A stretch of DNA of 14,522 nucleotides from an uncultured Alphaproteobacteria bacterium. GTDB lineage: Bacteria; Pseudomonadota; Alphaproteobacteria; Rs-D84. Below are positions 1 to 6,521 of the stretch, piece after piece. Made by a program: the position numbers and the translations under genes. The notes below the pieces were generated by a model. That model saw only the letters and a list, made by a program, of their open reading frames with translations. It had not been told where the DNA came from and did no database searches. How positions within the stretch are numbered: the first letter of the stretch is position 1; each line of letters begins with the position of its first letter. The DNA lies in the NCBI GenBank assembly GCA_946625925.1, contig CAMOTP010000023.1, positions 1-14,522 on the forward strand, written 5' to 3'.

Positions 1-300
1 CATGTTGTGGACCTTGCACGTGGTCATGTTTGTGCGTTGGGTGTTATAGAAAAAAATTGTGGTGTTGATATATTTAACCTGGGCACAGGTCATGGATATT
101 CGGTATTGGATGTAATAAACGCATTTGAAAAGGTGAATAATATAAAAATCCCATATGAAATAGTTGCACGCAGACCTGGTGATATTGCAATGTGTTATGC
201 TGACCCGGCAAAAGCAAAACGCGTATTGGGTTGGGTTGCACAATATTCATTGGAAGATATGTGTCGTGATTCTTGGAATTATCAACAAAAGAATATGTAA
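1..300 (+). CDS. galE: UDP-glucose 4-epimerase, C-terminal part (5' truncated by window edge)
   Basis: GalE interconverts UDP-glucose and UDP-galactose in the cytoplasm and feeds sugar-nucleotide pools for surface polysaccharides. The frame is open from base 1 (His-Val before the GTG at 7), so the gene enters from the left and that GTG is not a start. The C-terminal signature of the extended short-chain dehydrogenase epimerases is clear: HVVDLARGH, then NLGTGHGYSVLDV, then RRPGDIAMCYADPAKAKRVLGW, and an ending of the type LEDMCRDSWNYQQKN. About 99 of the usual roughly 330-340 residues are visible, so the NAD-binding Rossmann half and the catalytic Tyr-Lys cannot be checked. A related sugar-nucleotide epimerase is the only real alternative; the tail is very GalE-like. 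It stops with TAA, and a separate promoter precedes the next gene. Confidence 0.93.
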   Translation, partial: HVVDLARGHVCALGVIEKNCGVDIFNLGTGHGYSVLDVINAFEKVNNIKIPYEIVARRPGDIAMCYADPAKAKRVLGWVAQYSLEDMCRDSWNYQQKNM

Positions 301-319
301 TTTTTATTGGTCAACAACA

Positions 320-343
320 TTTTATCATCCCAGATTGATAAAA
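320..343. repeat. Small AT-rich inverted repeat after galE
   Basis: TTTTATCA (320-327) and TGATAAAA (336-343) form a perfect 8-bp inverted repeat with an 8-base loop. There is no run of T after it on the + strand, so it is a poor intrinsic terminator. It overlaps a possible TTGATA -35 element at 335-340. The significance is uncertain; it may be a weak mRNA 3' end structure for galE. Confidence 0.3.
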
Positions 344-350
344 AATATTA

Positions 351-378
351 TTGCAAATATAACATGTTAGGATACAAT
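351..378 (+). promoter_or_regulatory. Candidate sigma70 promoter of the NADAR gene
   Basis: TTGCAA (351-356), a 16-base spacer and TACAAT (373-378) would start transcription near 385, leaving a leader of about 17 bases before the ATG at 402 that includes AAAAAGGG as ribosome binding site. An alternative pair is TTGATA (335-340), 17 bases, TATAAC (358-363). Either supports separate transcription of the NADAR gene from galE. Confidence 0.5.
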
Positions 379-401
379 CGATAAAAAGGGTACGTATTCA
401 T

Positions 402-860
402 ATGCCAAAAGAGATTAGATTTTGTACACCAACTGGAAAATATTGGTTTTTAAGTCCGTTGGCTAAATTTCCAATAAAAATGTCTGTTGACGGTGTTATT
501 TATGTGTTTCCAAGTGTTGAACATTATTATCAGGCAATGAAATTTTATGCTAATGACGAACGTTTTAATAATATTTTGAATCTGGAAAACGCCGATGATG
601 CACGACTTATTACTAAAACACCAGAATATAAAATAAATCGCAGAAAAGATTTTGATAAAAACAAATTTGATATTATGGAACGAGGTCTGCGGGCAAAGTT
701 TGTTCAAAACCCAGATGTTGCCGAAATGTTGAAACAAACAGGTGATGCGATACTGATAAAATCGTGTCCTGTATGTTATAAATGTGGATTTGGTGAAGGT
801 AGCGGTATGAATCGTATAGGTAAAGTTTTAATGCAAATCCGGGCAGAAATTCAAAAATAA
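402..860 (+). CDS. NADAR (YbiA-like) family protein
   Basis: NADAR proteins are small cytoplasmic N-glycosidases. E. coli YbiA acts on riboflavin-pathway intermediates, and other members remove ADP-ribose from guanine or partner with ADP-ribosylating toxins. The 152 residues match the family's usual size. The FLSPLAKFPI segment (16-25) stands where many members have an LSNF-type motif. It is followed by PSVEHYYQAMKF (37-48, with Glu40 and Gln44), the LRAKF helix (96-100), a TGD turn (113-115) and a glycine-rich GEGSGMNRIG tail (131-140) with Asn137. Where many members have Asp-x-x-Trp-Gly, this one has a cysteine cluster, SCPVCYKCG (121-129), so substrate choice may differ. AAAAAGGG (383-390) is the likely ribosome binding site. 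It stands alone between its own promoter and terminator, with no DarT-like toxin next to it. The family call is firm; the exact substrate is unknown. Confidence 0.85.
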   Translation: MPKEIRFCTPTGKYWFLSPLAKFPIKMSVDGVIYVFPSVEHYYQAMKFYANDERFNNILNLENADDARLITKTPEYKINRRKDFDKNKFDIMERGLRAKFVQNPDVAEMLKQTGDAILIKSCPVCYKCGFGEGSGMNRIGKVLMQIRAEIQK

Positions 861-875
861 TGTAAATTACGGTTC

Positions 876-903
876 AAAAGTAGTGAATTTTCGCCACTTT
901 TTT
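876..903 (+). terminator. Rho-independent terminator of the NADAR gene
   Basis: AAAAGTAGTG (876-885) pairs with CGCCACTTTT (892-901) around the loop AATTTT, with one A-C mismatch and one G-U pair. The 3' arm runs into a T tract. It lies 16 bases after the stop codon. Confidence 0.6.
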
Positions 904-922
904 ATTTGGTTTTATAACGAGG

Positions 923-937
923 GCGGGAGATGGATTT
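923..937 (-). repeat. 15-base copy of the tRNA-fMet 3' end (att-like)
   Basis: GCGGGAGATGGATTT at 923-937 is identical to 1127-1141, which encodes the last part of the T-arm and the acceptor 3' strand of tRNA-fMet. Both are in the same orientation, 204 bases apart, and this copy is downstream of the tRNA 3' end. The flanking bases do not match the tRNA, so it is not a whole second tRNA gene. Such direct repeats of a tRNA 3' end are typical of integrase attachment sites or their remnants. No integrase is present here. Confidence 0.5.
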
Positions 938-962
938 CGCTCGACACGTTGTGTCTGCGCGC

Positions 963-1055
963 AAATTTGTAGTTATTCGAACTTCGTTTCAATAGATTGA
1001 AACTTGTTCTTATATACAAATTTTGAACCAGGGCAACAAAAGTTGCCGTGGCCAC
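963..1055. other. Cluster of strong hairpins, possible structured RNA or element remnant
   Basis: Nested inverted repeats are visible. AAATTTGTA (963-971) pairs with TACAAATTT (1015-1023), GAAC (979-982) with GTTC (1006-1009), and GTTTCAA (986-992) with TTGAAAC (997-1003) around the loop TAGA. A second hairpin follows: GGCAAC (1032-1037), AAAA, GTTGCC (1042-1047). A perfect palindrome GTGGCCAC lies at 1048-1055. No protein gene covers this part. I do not recognise a known RNA family. It could be a small RNA on either strand, ended by the bidirectional terminator at 1076-1120 if transcribed on the + strand, or the inside of a small inserted element. Confidence 0.4.
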
Positions 1056-1075
1056 AAACCTACGACCGTGAAAAA

Positions 1076-1120
1076 TTTAAATAAAAAAACGCCCAAAAAA
1101 TTGGGTGTTTTTTATTTAAA
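1076..1120. terminator. Long bidirectional terminator downstream of tRNA-fMet
   Basis: TTTAAATAAAAAAACGCCCAA (1076-1096) pairs almost fully with TTGGGTGTTTTTTATTTAAA (1101-1120), with one bulged A and one G-U pair. The GC core is followed by T runs on both strands. On the - strand it begins directly after the CCA end of tRNA-fMet and is most probably that gene's terminator; on the + strand it would stop transcription from 860-1075. Confidence 0.75.
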
Positions 1121-1121
1121 C

Positions 1122-1198
<77 letters not shown>

Positions 1199-1210
1199 AT
1201 GATAGGGTTA

Positions 1211-1238
1211 ATTATACACTAAAATAACGGGCTGTCAA
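1211..1238 (-). promoter_or_regulatory. Strong sigma70 promoter of tRNA-fMet
   Basis: On the - strand TTGACA (1238-1233), a 16-base spacer and TATAAT (1216-1211) are both perfect consensus hexamers. A/T-rich sequence upstream (1239-1265) could act as an UP element. The predicted start near 1204 is a few bases before the tRNA 5' end at 1198. Confidence 0.85.
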
Positions 1239-1310
1239 TAAAAAATAAGATAATTTTTAAAAAAATTTGACTTAAAACCGATTGTTAGTCGATTTTTGTC
1301 CCTTTGGTTC

Positions 1311-1339
1311 TTGCATTGTAAATTTATTGTTGCTATGAT
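1311..1339 (+). promoter_or_regulatory. Promoter of the acyltransferase-lpxK-lpxC operon
   Basis: TTGCAT (1311-1316), a 17-base spacer and TATGAT (1334-1339), with TGC before the -10 (extended -10). The predicted start is near 1346, giving a leader of about 22 bases to the ATG at 1368. The region 1239-1310 is A/T-rich with nothing else I can support. Confidence 0.7.
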
Positions 1340-1367
1340 TTTGTTGAATTTTATTGATGGTGATTAA

Positions 1368-2156
1368 ATGGCAAAAAGTAAGATTAGAAAATATTTTTTA
1401 GACCCTATTTTGGGGTTGGATATTGTACAGTGGTGTTTTGCTATACCTGTATCTTTGATGATGTGGTTGGTTTTTGCAACCTGTTGTACACATATTCGTA
1501 ATAAAAAAATATTAAAAGAATACCGGAAAAAACCGGCTGTGTTCGTTGTTTGGCATGGACGTTCAATGGTGCCAACGGCTGTGATGGCGTTATATCGTAT
1601 GCGGTCGTGTGTTGTGACCAGCAGACATAAAGATGGTCGTTTTATGGCAAAAATTCAACATATGTTCGGTGGTAGGGCTATTTTTGGCAGTTCTTCATCT
1701 GGGGGGGTGTCTGTGCTGCGTGAAGGTGTGCGGTTGTTGAATAAGGGTGGACGTTGTTTGGTTTTGTCGCCTGATGGCCCAGGGGGACCATCTTTGCGTA
1801 TGCAAGAGGGCGCAATGTATTTCGCAAAAATGACAGGTGCACCAATTATTCCTGTGTGTTTTTCTGCTTCGAAATCATGGTTCCAAAAACGTTGGGATCG
1901 TTATTTGGTTGTTTTGCCTTTTTCCAAGGTTATTGTTGATGTTGGTGAACCTATGTTTGTAAAATCAAAAATTAAAACACCAGAATTCGAACAAGAACGT
2001 TTGGAAATCGAAAAAAAATGTATTAAACAATTACGCGACCTGGACAAGATTTTTAATTTGATGCAGGTTGAAGAAGGTATGAAGGCCAGTACTTTTAAAA
2101 AACAAATCCGCGAAGGAAAAAAGTTGGTCGCCAAAGCCAAAAGTGATAAAAAATGA
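1368..2156 (+). CDS. Lysophospholipid acyltransferase family protein (DUF374 type)
   Basis: This 262-residue protein belongs to the membrane acyltransferases that move fatty acyl chains onto lipid acceptors. An N-terminal hydrophobic stretch (about 22-40) probably anchors it in the inner membrane. The motif VVWHGRS (60-66) takes the place of the HxxxxD-like active-site region in the DUF374 branch; TSRHKDG (84-90), GSSSSGGV (107-114) and SPDGPGGPS (134-142) follow in the usual order. The C-terminus (about 205-262) is lysine-rich and helical. The start ATG has GGTGAT as a weak ribosome binding site and follows the promoter at 1311-1339. Its TGA stop overlaps the lpxK start by four bases (ATGA), implying translational coupling. 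The location with lpxK and lpxC suggests a role in lipid A or lipopolysaccharide acylation; the true acceptor is inference. Confidence 0.86.
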   Translation: MAKSKIRKYFLDPILGLDIVQWCFAIPVSLMMWLVFATCCTHIRNKKILKEYRKKPAVFVVWHGRSMVPTAVMALYRMRSCVVTSRHKDGRFMAKIQHMFGGRAIFGSSSSGGVSVLREGVRLLNKGGRCLVLSPDGPGGPSLRMQEGAMYFAKMTGAPIIPVCFSASKSWFQKRWDRYLVVLPFSKVIVDVGEPMFVKSKIKTPEFEQERLEIEKKCIKQLRDLDKIFNLMQVEEGMKASTFKKQIREGKKLVAKAKSDKK

Positions 2157-3067
2157 AAACACCAAAATGGTTTTTACATAAAGGTTTAATCGCTTGGTTA
2201 TTATTGCCTTTTTCGGTATTGTATTATTTGGTTAGTAAATCTGTTTTTAAATTACGTGCCAAGCACCCATTGGTATCCAGACGAAAAATAATTTGTGTTG
2301 GAAATTTGTTGGCTGGGGGTGTTGGTAAAACACCGGTGGTTCGTCAAATTGCTGAATTTTTAGATGCACCTGTGGTGATGCGTGGATATAAGCAAACAAA
2401 AAAAACAAATGGTGTTGGCGACGAGGCCATGATGTTGGCACGATGTGGTATAAATGTGCATACCGGGGACAGAAAAAGCAATATTGTTTTATTGAATAAG
2501 CAAAAATCTAAAAAACCAATTGTTATGGATGACGGATTTCAAAATCCAAGTATAAAAAAAGATATTTCTGTTGTTGTCGTTGATGAAAGTTTGGGTTTTG
2601 GAAATGGATTTCTGTTGCCAGCCGGACCTATGCGTGAAGGTGTGGCCGGATTAAAGCGTGCGGATGCAATGATTATTATAAAATCCAAAGATGTTAAACA
2701 TAAAGATTTAAAAATTTTTGCAGGTATTCCGGTGTTCTATGCTGAAAATACAACTGTGTCACCATATTCTGATGATGTGTCATTGGTTGCTTTTGCAGGA
2801 ATTGGATATCCAGAAAAATTCTTTAATAAGTTAAAAAATGTTGTTGTAAAAAAGTCTTTTGCTGACCATTATCAGTATAATGAATCTGATATAAATCAAT
2901 TGATGAAAGTGGCGGATAAATATAATGCAAAATTAATTACTACGGAAAAAGATTGGGTCAGATTGCCGGAAAATGTCCGTAAAAAAATTAAATATGCAAC
3001 ATTAGATACAAAAATAGATAAGGCTTTTTTTGATTGGTTGGAGGAAAGGTTAAATGGCAACATTTAA
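2153..3067 (+). CDS. lpxK: Tetraacyldisaccharide 4'-kinase LpxK
   Basis: LpxK phosphorylates the 4' position of the lipid A disaccharide at the inner face of the inner membrane, using ATP. At 304 residues it is close to the family norm of about 310-330. A hydrophobic N-terminal helix (about 12-28) is the membrane anchor. The family signatures are in order: the P-loop GGVGKTP (55-61) within VGNLLAGGVGKTP, MRGYK (76-80), GDEAMM (89-94), DDGFQ (126-130) and LLPAGPMREG (154-163). TTEKDWVRLP, about 40 residues from the C-terminus, corresponds to the family TEKD motif. The gene overlaps its upstream neighbour by four bases and the downstream lpxC by 14 bases, so the three genes form one tight unit. 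Identification is secure. Confidence 0.96.
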   Translation: MKTPKWFLHKGLIAWLLLPFSVLYYLVSKSVFKLRAKHPLVSRRKIICVGNLLAGGVGKTPVVRQIAEFLDAPVVMRGYKQTKKTNGVGDEAMMLARCGINVHTGDRKSNIVLLNKQKSKKPIVMDDGFQNPSIKKDISVVVVDESLGFGNGFLLPAGPMREGVAGLKRADAMIIIKSKDVKHKDLKIFAGIPVFYAENTTVSPYSDDVSLVAFAGIGYPEKFFNKLKNVVVKKSFADHYQYNESDINQLMKVADKYNAKLITTEKDWVRLPENVRKKIKYATLDTKIDKAFFDWLEERLNGNI

Positions 3068-3992
3068 AAAGAAATTTGAAATATCTGGGCATGGTATTCA
3101 TAGTGGAAAACCTGTGCGTATGGTTATAAAACCAAGCAGCAAGCCAGGTATTGTTTTTTATCGTGTCGATATGAATAAAAAATTCAAAATTCCTGCAATT
3201 TATTCTAATGTTGGCGAAACAAAAATGCGCAATACCACAATTGGTAAAATGGATTCAGAGCATGTCCAAACAATTGAACATTTAATGGCTTCGTTGATGT
3301 TGGTTGGTGTTGATAGTGCGGTTGTGGAAATTGATGGCCCGGAAACACCAATATTAGATGGCAGTGCATACGAATTTATGAAAAAATTCCTGGAAGTAGG
3401 TGTTGAAGGAAATAAACTGAAACGTATTATTGTTAAGAAAGAAATTATTGTTACTTCGGATGAGGCCAAGAAAAATGTGCATTGGTTTGAAAAATTCAAA
3501 TTTTGGATTTTAAATAAATTAGCAGGTCGGGATACACGTGGCTTTGTGAAATTATTACCAAATGATGGTAGGGGATTAAATGTTTCTGCGACATTGGTTT
3601 ATCCTGAAAAAATTATTGGGTCACAAAGTTTTTCTTATACGTTTAATGAAACGAAAAAATCCAGAGATGTGTTTATGCGTGATGTTGCACACGCCAGGAC
3701 TTTTGGAAAAATTTCAGAGTGGGATTTTTTGAAAAAGCACGGTATGGCACATGGGGCAAATGAACATAATGTTATTGTGTTGAATGCAAAAGGTGACGGA
3801 ACGTTGAATCAATTATATTGGAAAGATGAATTTGTTCGTCACAAGGTTATCGATGCGCTGGGTGATATGTTTACATCTGGGGGGATTATTGTGGCGGATA
3901 TGATTTCTTGGAAGGGGAGTCATGCTTTGAATAATTTGGTGTTAAGAAAATTGTTTAGCGACCCAAATAATTATGAAATTGTTGAAAAGTAA
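3054..3992 (+). CDS. lpxC: UDP-3-O-acyl-N-acetylglucosamine deacetylase LpxC
   Basis: LpxC is the zinc hydrolase that commits UDP-GlcNAc to lipid A. The 312-residue protein shows SGHGIHSG (11-18), the catalytic and zinc motif TIEHLM (73-78, Glu75 and His76), PILDGSA (99-105), RDVAHARTFG (209-218), FVRHKVIDALGD (260-271, zinc ligands His263 and Asp267) and GSHALNN (288-294, catalytic His290). Between the two halves, residues about 132-162 form an extra basic and aromatic stretch absent from the short linker of E. coli LpxC. The start lies inside the end of lpxK and has an excellent ribosome binding site, GAGGAAAGG (3041-3049). In many proteobacteria lpxC sits at the end of the cell division cluster after ftsZ; here it is with lpxK instead. 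Confidence 0.97.
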   Translation: MATFKKKFEISGHGIHSGKPVRMVIKPSSKPGIVFYRVDMNKKFKIPAIYSNVGETKMRNTTIGKMDSEHVQTIEHLMASLMLVGVDSAVVEIDGPETPILDGSAYEFMKKFLEVGVEGNKLKRIIVKKEIIVTSDEAKKNVHWFEKFKFWILNKLAGRDTRGFVKLLPNDGRGLNVSATLVYPEKIIGSQSFSYTFNETKKSRDVFMRDVAHARTFGKISEWDFLKKHGMAHGANEHNVIVLNAKGDGTLNQLYWKDEFVRHKVIDALGDMFTSGGIIVADMISWKGSHALNNLVLRKLFSDPNNYEIVEK

Positions 3993-4015
3993 AATTTAAA
4001 TAAAAGGAAAGGAAA

Positions 4016-4345
4016 ATGAAAAAATTATTTTTGTTTGGATTTGTTTGTTTGTTGGCGGCTTGTAATCATACTATTAATCCAGAAGGTAATAGTGATAAGT
4101 TGGTTTTATCTGATACAGAACCCAAAGGTTGTGTGTATTTGTATAAAATGGATGCTGATGCTTCTTTTTATTCACATGATGACGCAGTTCAGTATTTGAA
4201 AAACCGTATTGCAGGACAAAATAAAACAGGAAATGTTTTTTGGTTGGAAAAAGATAAAAAAGAACAAAATTCCTGGGTTATGTTCGGGCCAGAGTATAAA
4301 TATTCTATGACGGCACGTGTTTATGATTGCCCGATTAATAAATAA
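4016..4345 (+). CDS. Small lipoprotein (possibly DUF4156/RcsF-like)
   Basis: The 109-residue product has a short lipoprotein signal: MKKLF, a hydrophobic core and a lipobox LAAC with Cys16 as the lipidation site. Asn at +2 argues against retention at the inner membrane, so it is probably attached to the outer membrane facing the periplasm. Two further cysteines, in KGCVYLY (Cys39) and VYDCP (Cys105), could form a disulfide. The pattern of a Cys-containing first strand, a helix of the type DDAVQYLKNRIAG (55-67) and a last strand with Cys near the end recalls the DUF4156/RcsF group, but this is a shape resemblance only. The ribosome binding site AAAGGAAAGG is ideal. It is the last gene of the lipid A operon, 23 bases after lpxC, and is followed by a terminator. 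Function unknown. Confidence 0.8.
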   Translation: MKKLFLFGFVCLLAACNHTINPEGNSDKLVLSDTEPKGCVYLYKMDADASFYSHDDAVQYLKNRIAGQNKTGNVFWLEKDKKEQNSWVMFGPEYKYSMTARVYDCPINK

Positions 4346-4356
4346 TTTGTTGTTAT

Positions 4357-4391
4357 AAAAGCCTGTTGATAAAAATTAATGGGCTTTTTTA
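4357..4391 (+). terminator. Terminator closing the lipid A operon
   Basis: AAAAGCCTGTTGAT (4357-4370) pairs with ATTAATGGGCTTTT (4375-4388) around the loop AAAA; three pairs are G-U. The 3' arm runs straight into T residues. It separates the lipoprotein gene from the pilus operon. Confidence 0.8.
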
Positions 4392-4402
4392 TTATTATCT
4401 GT

Positions 4403-4432
4403 TTGCCAAAGATTGTATTTTTTTGTTATAAT
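4403..4432 (+). promoter_or_regulatory. Promoter of the type IVb pilus operon
   Basis: TTGCCA (4403-4408), an 18-base spacer and a perfect TATAAT (4427-4432) preceded by TGT (extended -10). Transcription would begin near 4439, so the mRNA opens almost directly with the ribosome binding site AAGGAG (4438-4443). This rules out the TTG at 4432 as a start codon, because it lies inside the -10 box. Confidence 0.75.
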
Positions 4433-4455
4433 TGGAAAAGGAGAGATTAAATAAA

Positions 4456-5775
4456 GTGTTAGATACTGCAATTGGGGCTTTTTTTAGTTTTATTTTTAAT
4501 AAATTGTTCAGAATTAGCGATAATGCTCTGAGTGATTTGTTGCGTGTAAATAAAAAACGTTTTGCTGCCGGATTGTTTTGGCAACCGGTTGCGGTTGGAT
4601 ATACACCACGTAATTATGCACGTGTTTTGGCCAGAAATTCCAAGGGCAAGGCGAATTTATTTGTTGAATACAGATCTATGGTTGGTATTGCATCTAGGCA
4701 TAAGGGGTATATTGTTGGTATGCCATCTGTGGCGGCCGAAGTTGTAGATGCTTTGTCCGAATATTCTTCGTTTTTGGCTGTGTTTTATATTGATAAAAAA
4801 TATTATTTGTTGGCGGTTCGTAATAGCGTTATTTTGGCTGATAAATTGTTTAATAACGAGGCAGATGCACGTGCAGAATATGCCAAGTTTTTGAAAATTC
4901 CAGATTGGACTGCTTTTATTGCACCTAATTCTTGGGGAATACCACGTGCGATGGAACGTGATTTGAATACTTTGTTGCCACGCAAGGCAAAATATACCCT
5001 GCGTACAATTAGTCGTTGGCGTTCAAATATAATATCTTTGATTTTATTGGTTTTGTTTTTTGCAGGTATATATTTTGTTTTTCGTGAACCGATAGAAAAA
5101 ATTAAAACACCAAAAGTTGAATTAAATCCGGAATTGGTGGAACAATATAAAAAACAAATAGAGGCAAAGAATAAAGAATTAGATCAGCAATTTGATATAC
5201 AAAAACAAGAATATAAACCTTTAGTATATCCTTATTCTTCGTTGCCTGTGCCGGCTGAACGTGCAAAACAATGTTATCAAGCAATTGGATTTTTAATGCA
5301 ACCGATTACTGGTTGGATACAAACAACGGCTGTGTGTGATGAAACAAAAGCCAGTGTTGAATTTACAAGAAAATATGGTTCGTTGGATGAGTTTTATGCA
5401 ATTGCATCAGATTTCTTGCCGGGGGTGACGGTTACAGAATTAGATGAAAACACATTAAATGTGACGGTTGCGTTGCCAGAAGTTAAAAGGGTTTCTTCGC
5501 AAGATGAAAGAGATGCGGAATCTGTGGAACGTGGTGTTGTTAGTTTGTTCCAAACGATGAATATGGATGCAAAAACAGAGATTGTTGTTGATACACTGAC
5601 AAATGGTGTTGAAACGGCTAGTTTGAACATTGTTGAGGTTGCGGCATCTTCTAAATTATTGCCAATGCAATTTACAAAAATGTTTGAAGATTTTGGTGGC
5701 TTTTACATTACTCGTTGTATGTGGAATGCTACATCACGGACTTGGAACTATGAGGTTATAATCTATGCAAAATAA
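4456..5775 (+). CDS. pilO: Type IVb pilus inner-membrane accessory protein, PilO (PilO2) family
   Basis: In R64-type type IVb pili, PilO is an inner-membrane protein that helps connect the cytoplasmic motor to the periplasmic parts. This 439-residue product is close to the plasmid R64 length. It has a large cytoplasmic N-terminal domain with the family-like segments AAGLFWQP and, about 120 residues later, APNSWGIP. A single membrane segment follows (about 192-212), then a charged coiled-coil stretch and a periplasmic C-terminal domain with two cysteines (in KQCYQAIG and TAVCDET). I place the start at GTG 4456, downstream of AAGGAG, because the promoter excludes the in-frame TTG at 4432. The 3' end overlaps the pilP-like gene by 11 bases. 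Sequence identity to known PilO is modest, so the call leans partly on gene order. Confidence 0.75.
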   Translation: MLDTAIGAFFSFIFNKLFRISDNALSDLLRVNKKRFAAGLFWQPVAVGYTPRNYARVLARNSKGKANLFVEYRSMVGIASRHKGYIVGMPSVAAEVVDALSEYSSFLAVFYIDKKYYLLAVRNSVILADKLFNNEADARAEYAKFLKIPDWTAFIAPNSWGIPRAMERDLNTLLPRKAKYTLRTISRWRSNIISLILLVLFFAGIYFVFREPIEKIKTPKVELNPELVEQYKKQIEAKNKELDQQFDIQKQEYKPLVYPYSSLPVPAERAKQCYQAIGFLMQPITGWIQTTAVCDETKASVEFTRKYGSLDEFYAIASDFLPGVTVTELDENTLNVTVALPEVKRVSSQDERDAESVERGVVSLFQTMNMDAKTEIVVDTLTNGVETASLNIVEVAASSKLLPMQFTKMFEDFGGFYITRCMWNATSRTWNYEVIIYAK

Positions 5776-6517
5776 AAATAAATTATTTGGTTTGTTGTTA
5801 GCATTGTTTGCTTTTTGCACTGTACCATATACTGGTTATGCAGAAGAAAATTTATTTGATGATTTTATAGAAGAGGAAGATTCTTTTGATGATATAGATG
5901 ATTTAGATTCAGATGATGAAGCACAAGCAATGGCTGGTGCGGCATCTGTTGCTGATTATAATGTTGATGGCAGTGTGTTTCAAAAAATTACAGATTTAGA
6001 GCAACAAAAAGTGTTGATGGAATTAGAAAAAGAACGCGCACAATTAGATTTAGATTTAGATAGATTGGCTGCAGAAAAAATTAAATTGCAAATGGAAATG
6101 GACACTTTGTCTGGTCGTGCAGAACAAGAACAACAAATTTTGCAAAACGAAAAATCAAAATTAGAGGCCGAGGCTGCACGTATTGAACAAGAAAAACGCG
6201 CATTGGCAGCAGCAGCAGAAAAAGGTGATTTAGATGCGTTTGTGCCTGAAAAGGCAAAAAAGAAATCTGCACCAAAGAAAGCAAGTCGTGAAGATTTAGA
6301 CGAAGATGATATTGCCAGTATGTATAAATTGGTAAATGTTATGGGTGCTGGAAATCAATTACAAGCAACATTGTCTGATTTAGAAACCGGTCAAACAAAA
6401 CGTGTTAGTGTTGGTAAAAATATAAGTGGTTTTGTTGTGAAATCTATCTCTTTGGAAGATGGTGTTGTGTTTAGTAAAGATGGTGAAACACAGAATTTAA
6501 ATATATCTAGTCGGTAA
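5765..6517 (+). CDS. pilP: PilP-like periplasmic type IVb pilus protein with coiled coil
   Basis: PilP proteins are periplasmic or membrane-linked partners that help join the inner-membrane complex to the secretin. The 250 residues divide clearly: a signal peptide (1 to about 26, ending TGYA), a very acidic stretch (about 28-53) rich in Asp and Glu, a long coiled coil (about 72-152) rich in Glu, Gln, Lys and Leu, a basic Lys/Ala/Pro linker (about 160-175) and a small C-terminal beta domain (about 186-250) with VMGAGNQLQATL and a later V-G-K-N-I-S-G-F-V-V turn typical of the PilP fold. R64 PilP is only about 150 residues as I recall, so the middle is an expansion. The ATG at 5765 follows GAGG (5752-5755) and overlaps the upstream gene; the next gene starts four bases after its stop. 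The family call rests on the C-terminal domain and gene order. Confidence 0.7.
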   Translation: MQNKNKLFGLLLALFAFCTVPYTGYAEENLFDDFIEEEDSFDDIDDLDSDDEAQAMAGAASVADYNVDGSVFQKITDLEQQKVLMELEKERAQLDLDLDRLAAEKIKLQMEMDTLSGRAEQEQQILQNEKSKLEAEAARIEQEKRALAAAAEKGDLDAFVPEKAKKKSAPKKASREDLDEDDIASMYKLVNVMGAGNQLQATLSDLETGQTKRVSVGKNISGFVVKSISLEDGVVFSKDGETQNLNISSR

Positions 6518-6521
6518 TAAA

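Noticed and set aside
402..860. DarT-NADAR type toxin-antitoxin pair.
   Set aside because: The neighbouring genes are galE and a tRNA region; no ADP-ribosyltransferase-like partner is present.
930..995. A 21-codon frame (starting MDFARHVVSARK) preceded by GAGGG at suitable distance, possibly a leader peptide.
   Set aside because: Its start lies inside the 15-base tRNA-end copy, there is no credible promoter, and it runs into the hairpin region. Too short to support without conservation data.
4432..4455. TTG start for the PilO-like protein.
   Set aside because: The TTG overlaps the -10 box and has no ribosome binding site; GTG 4456 has AAGGAG upstream.
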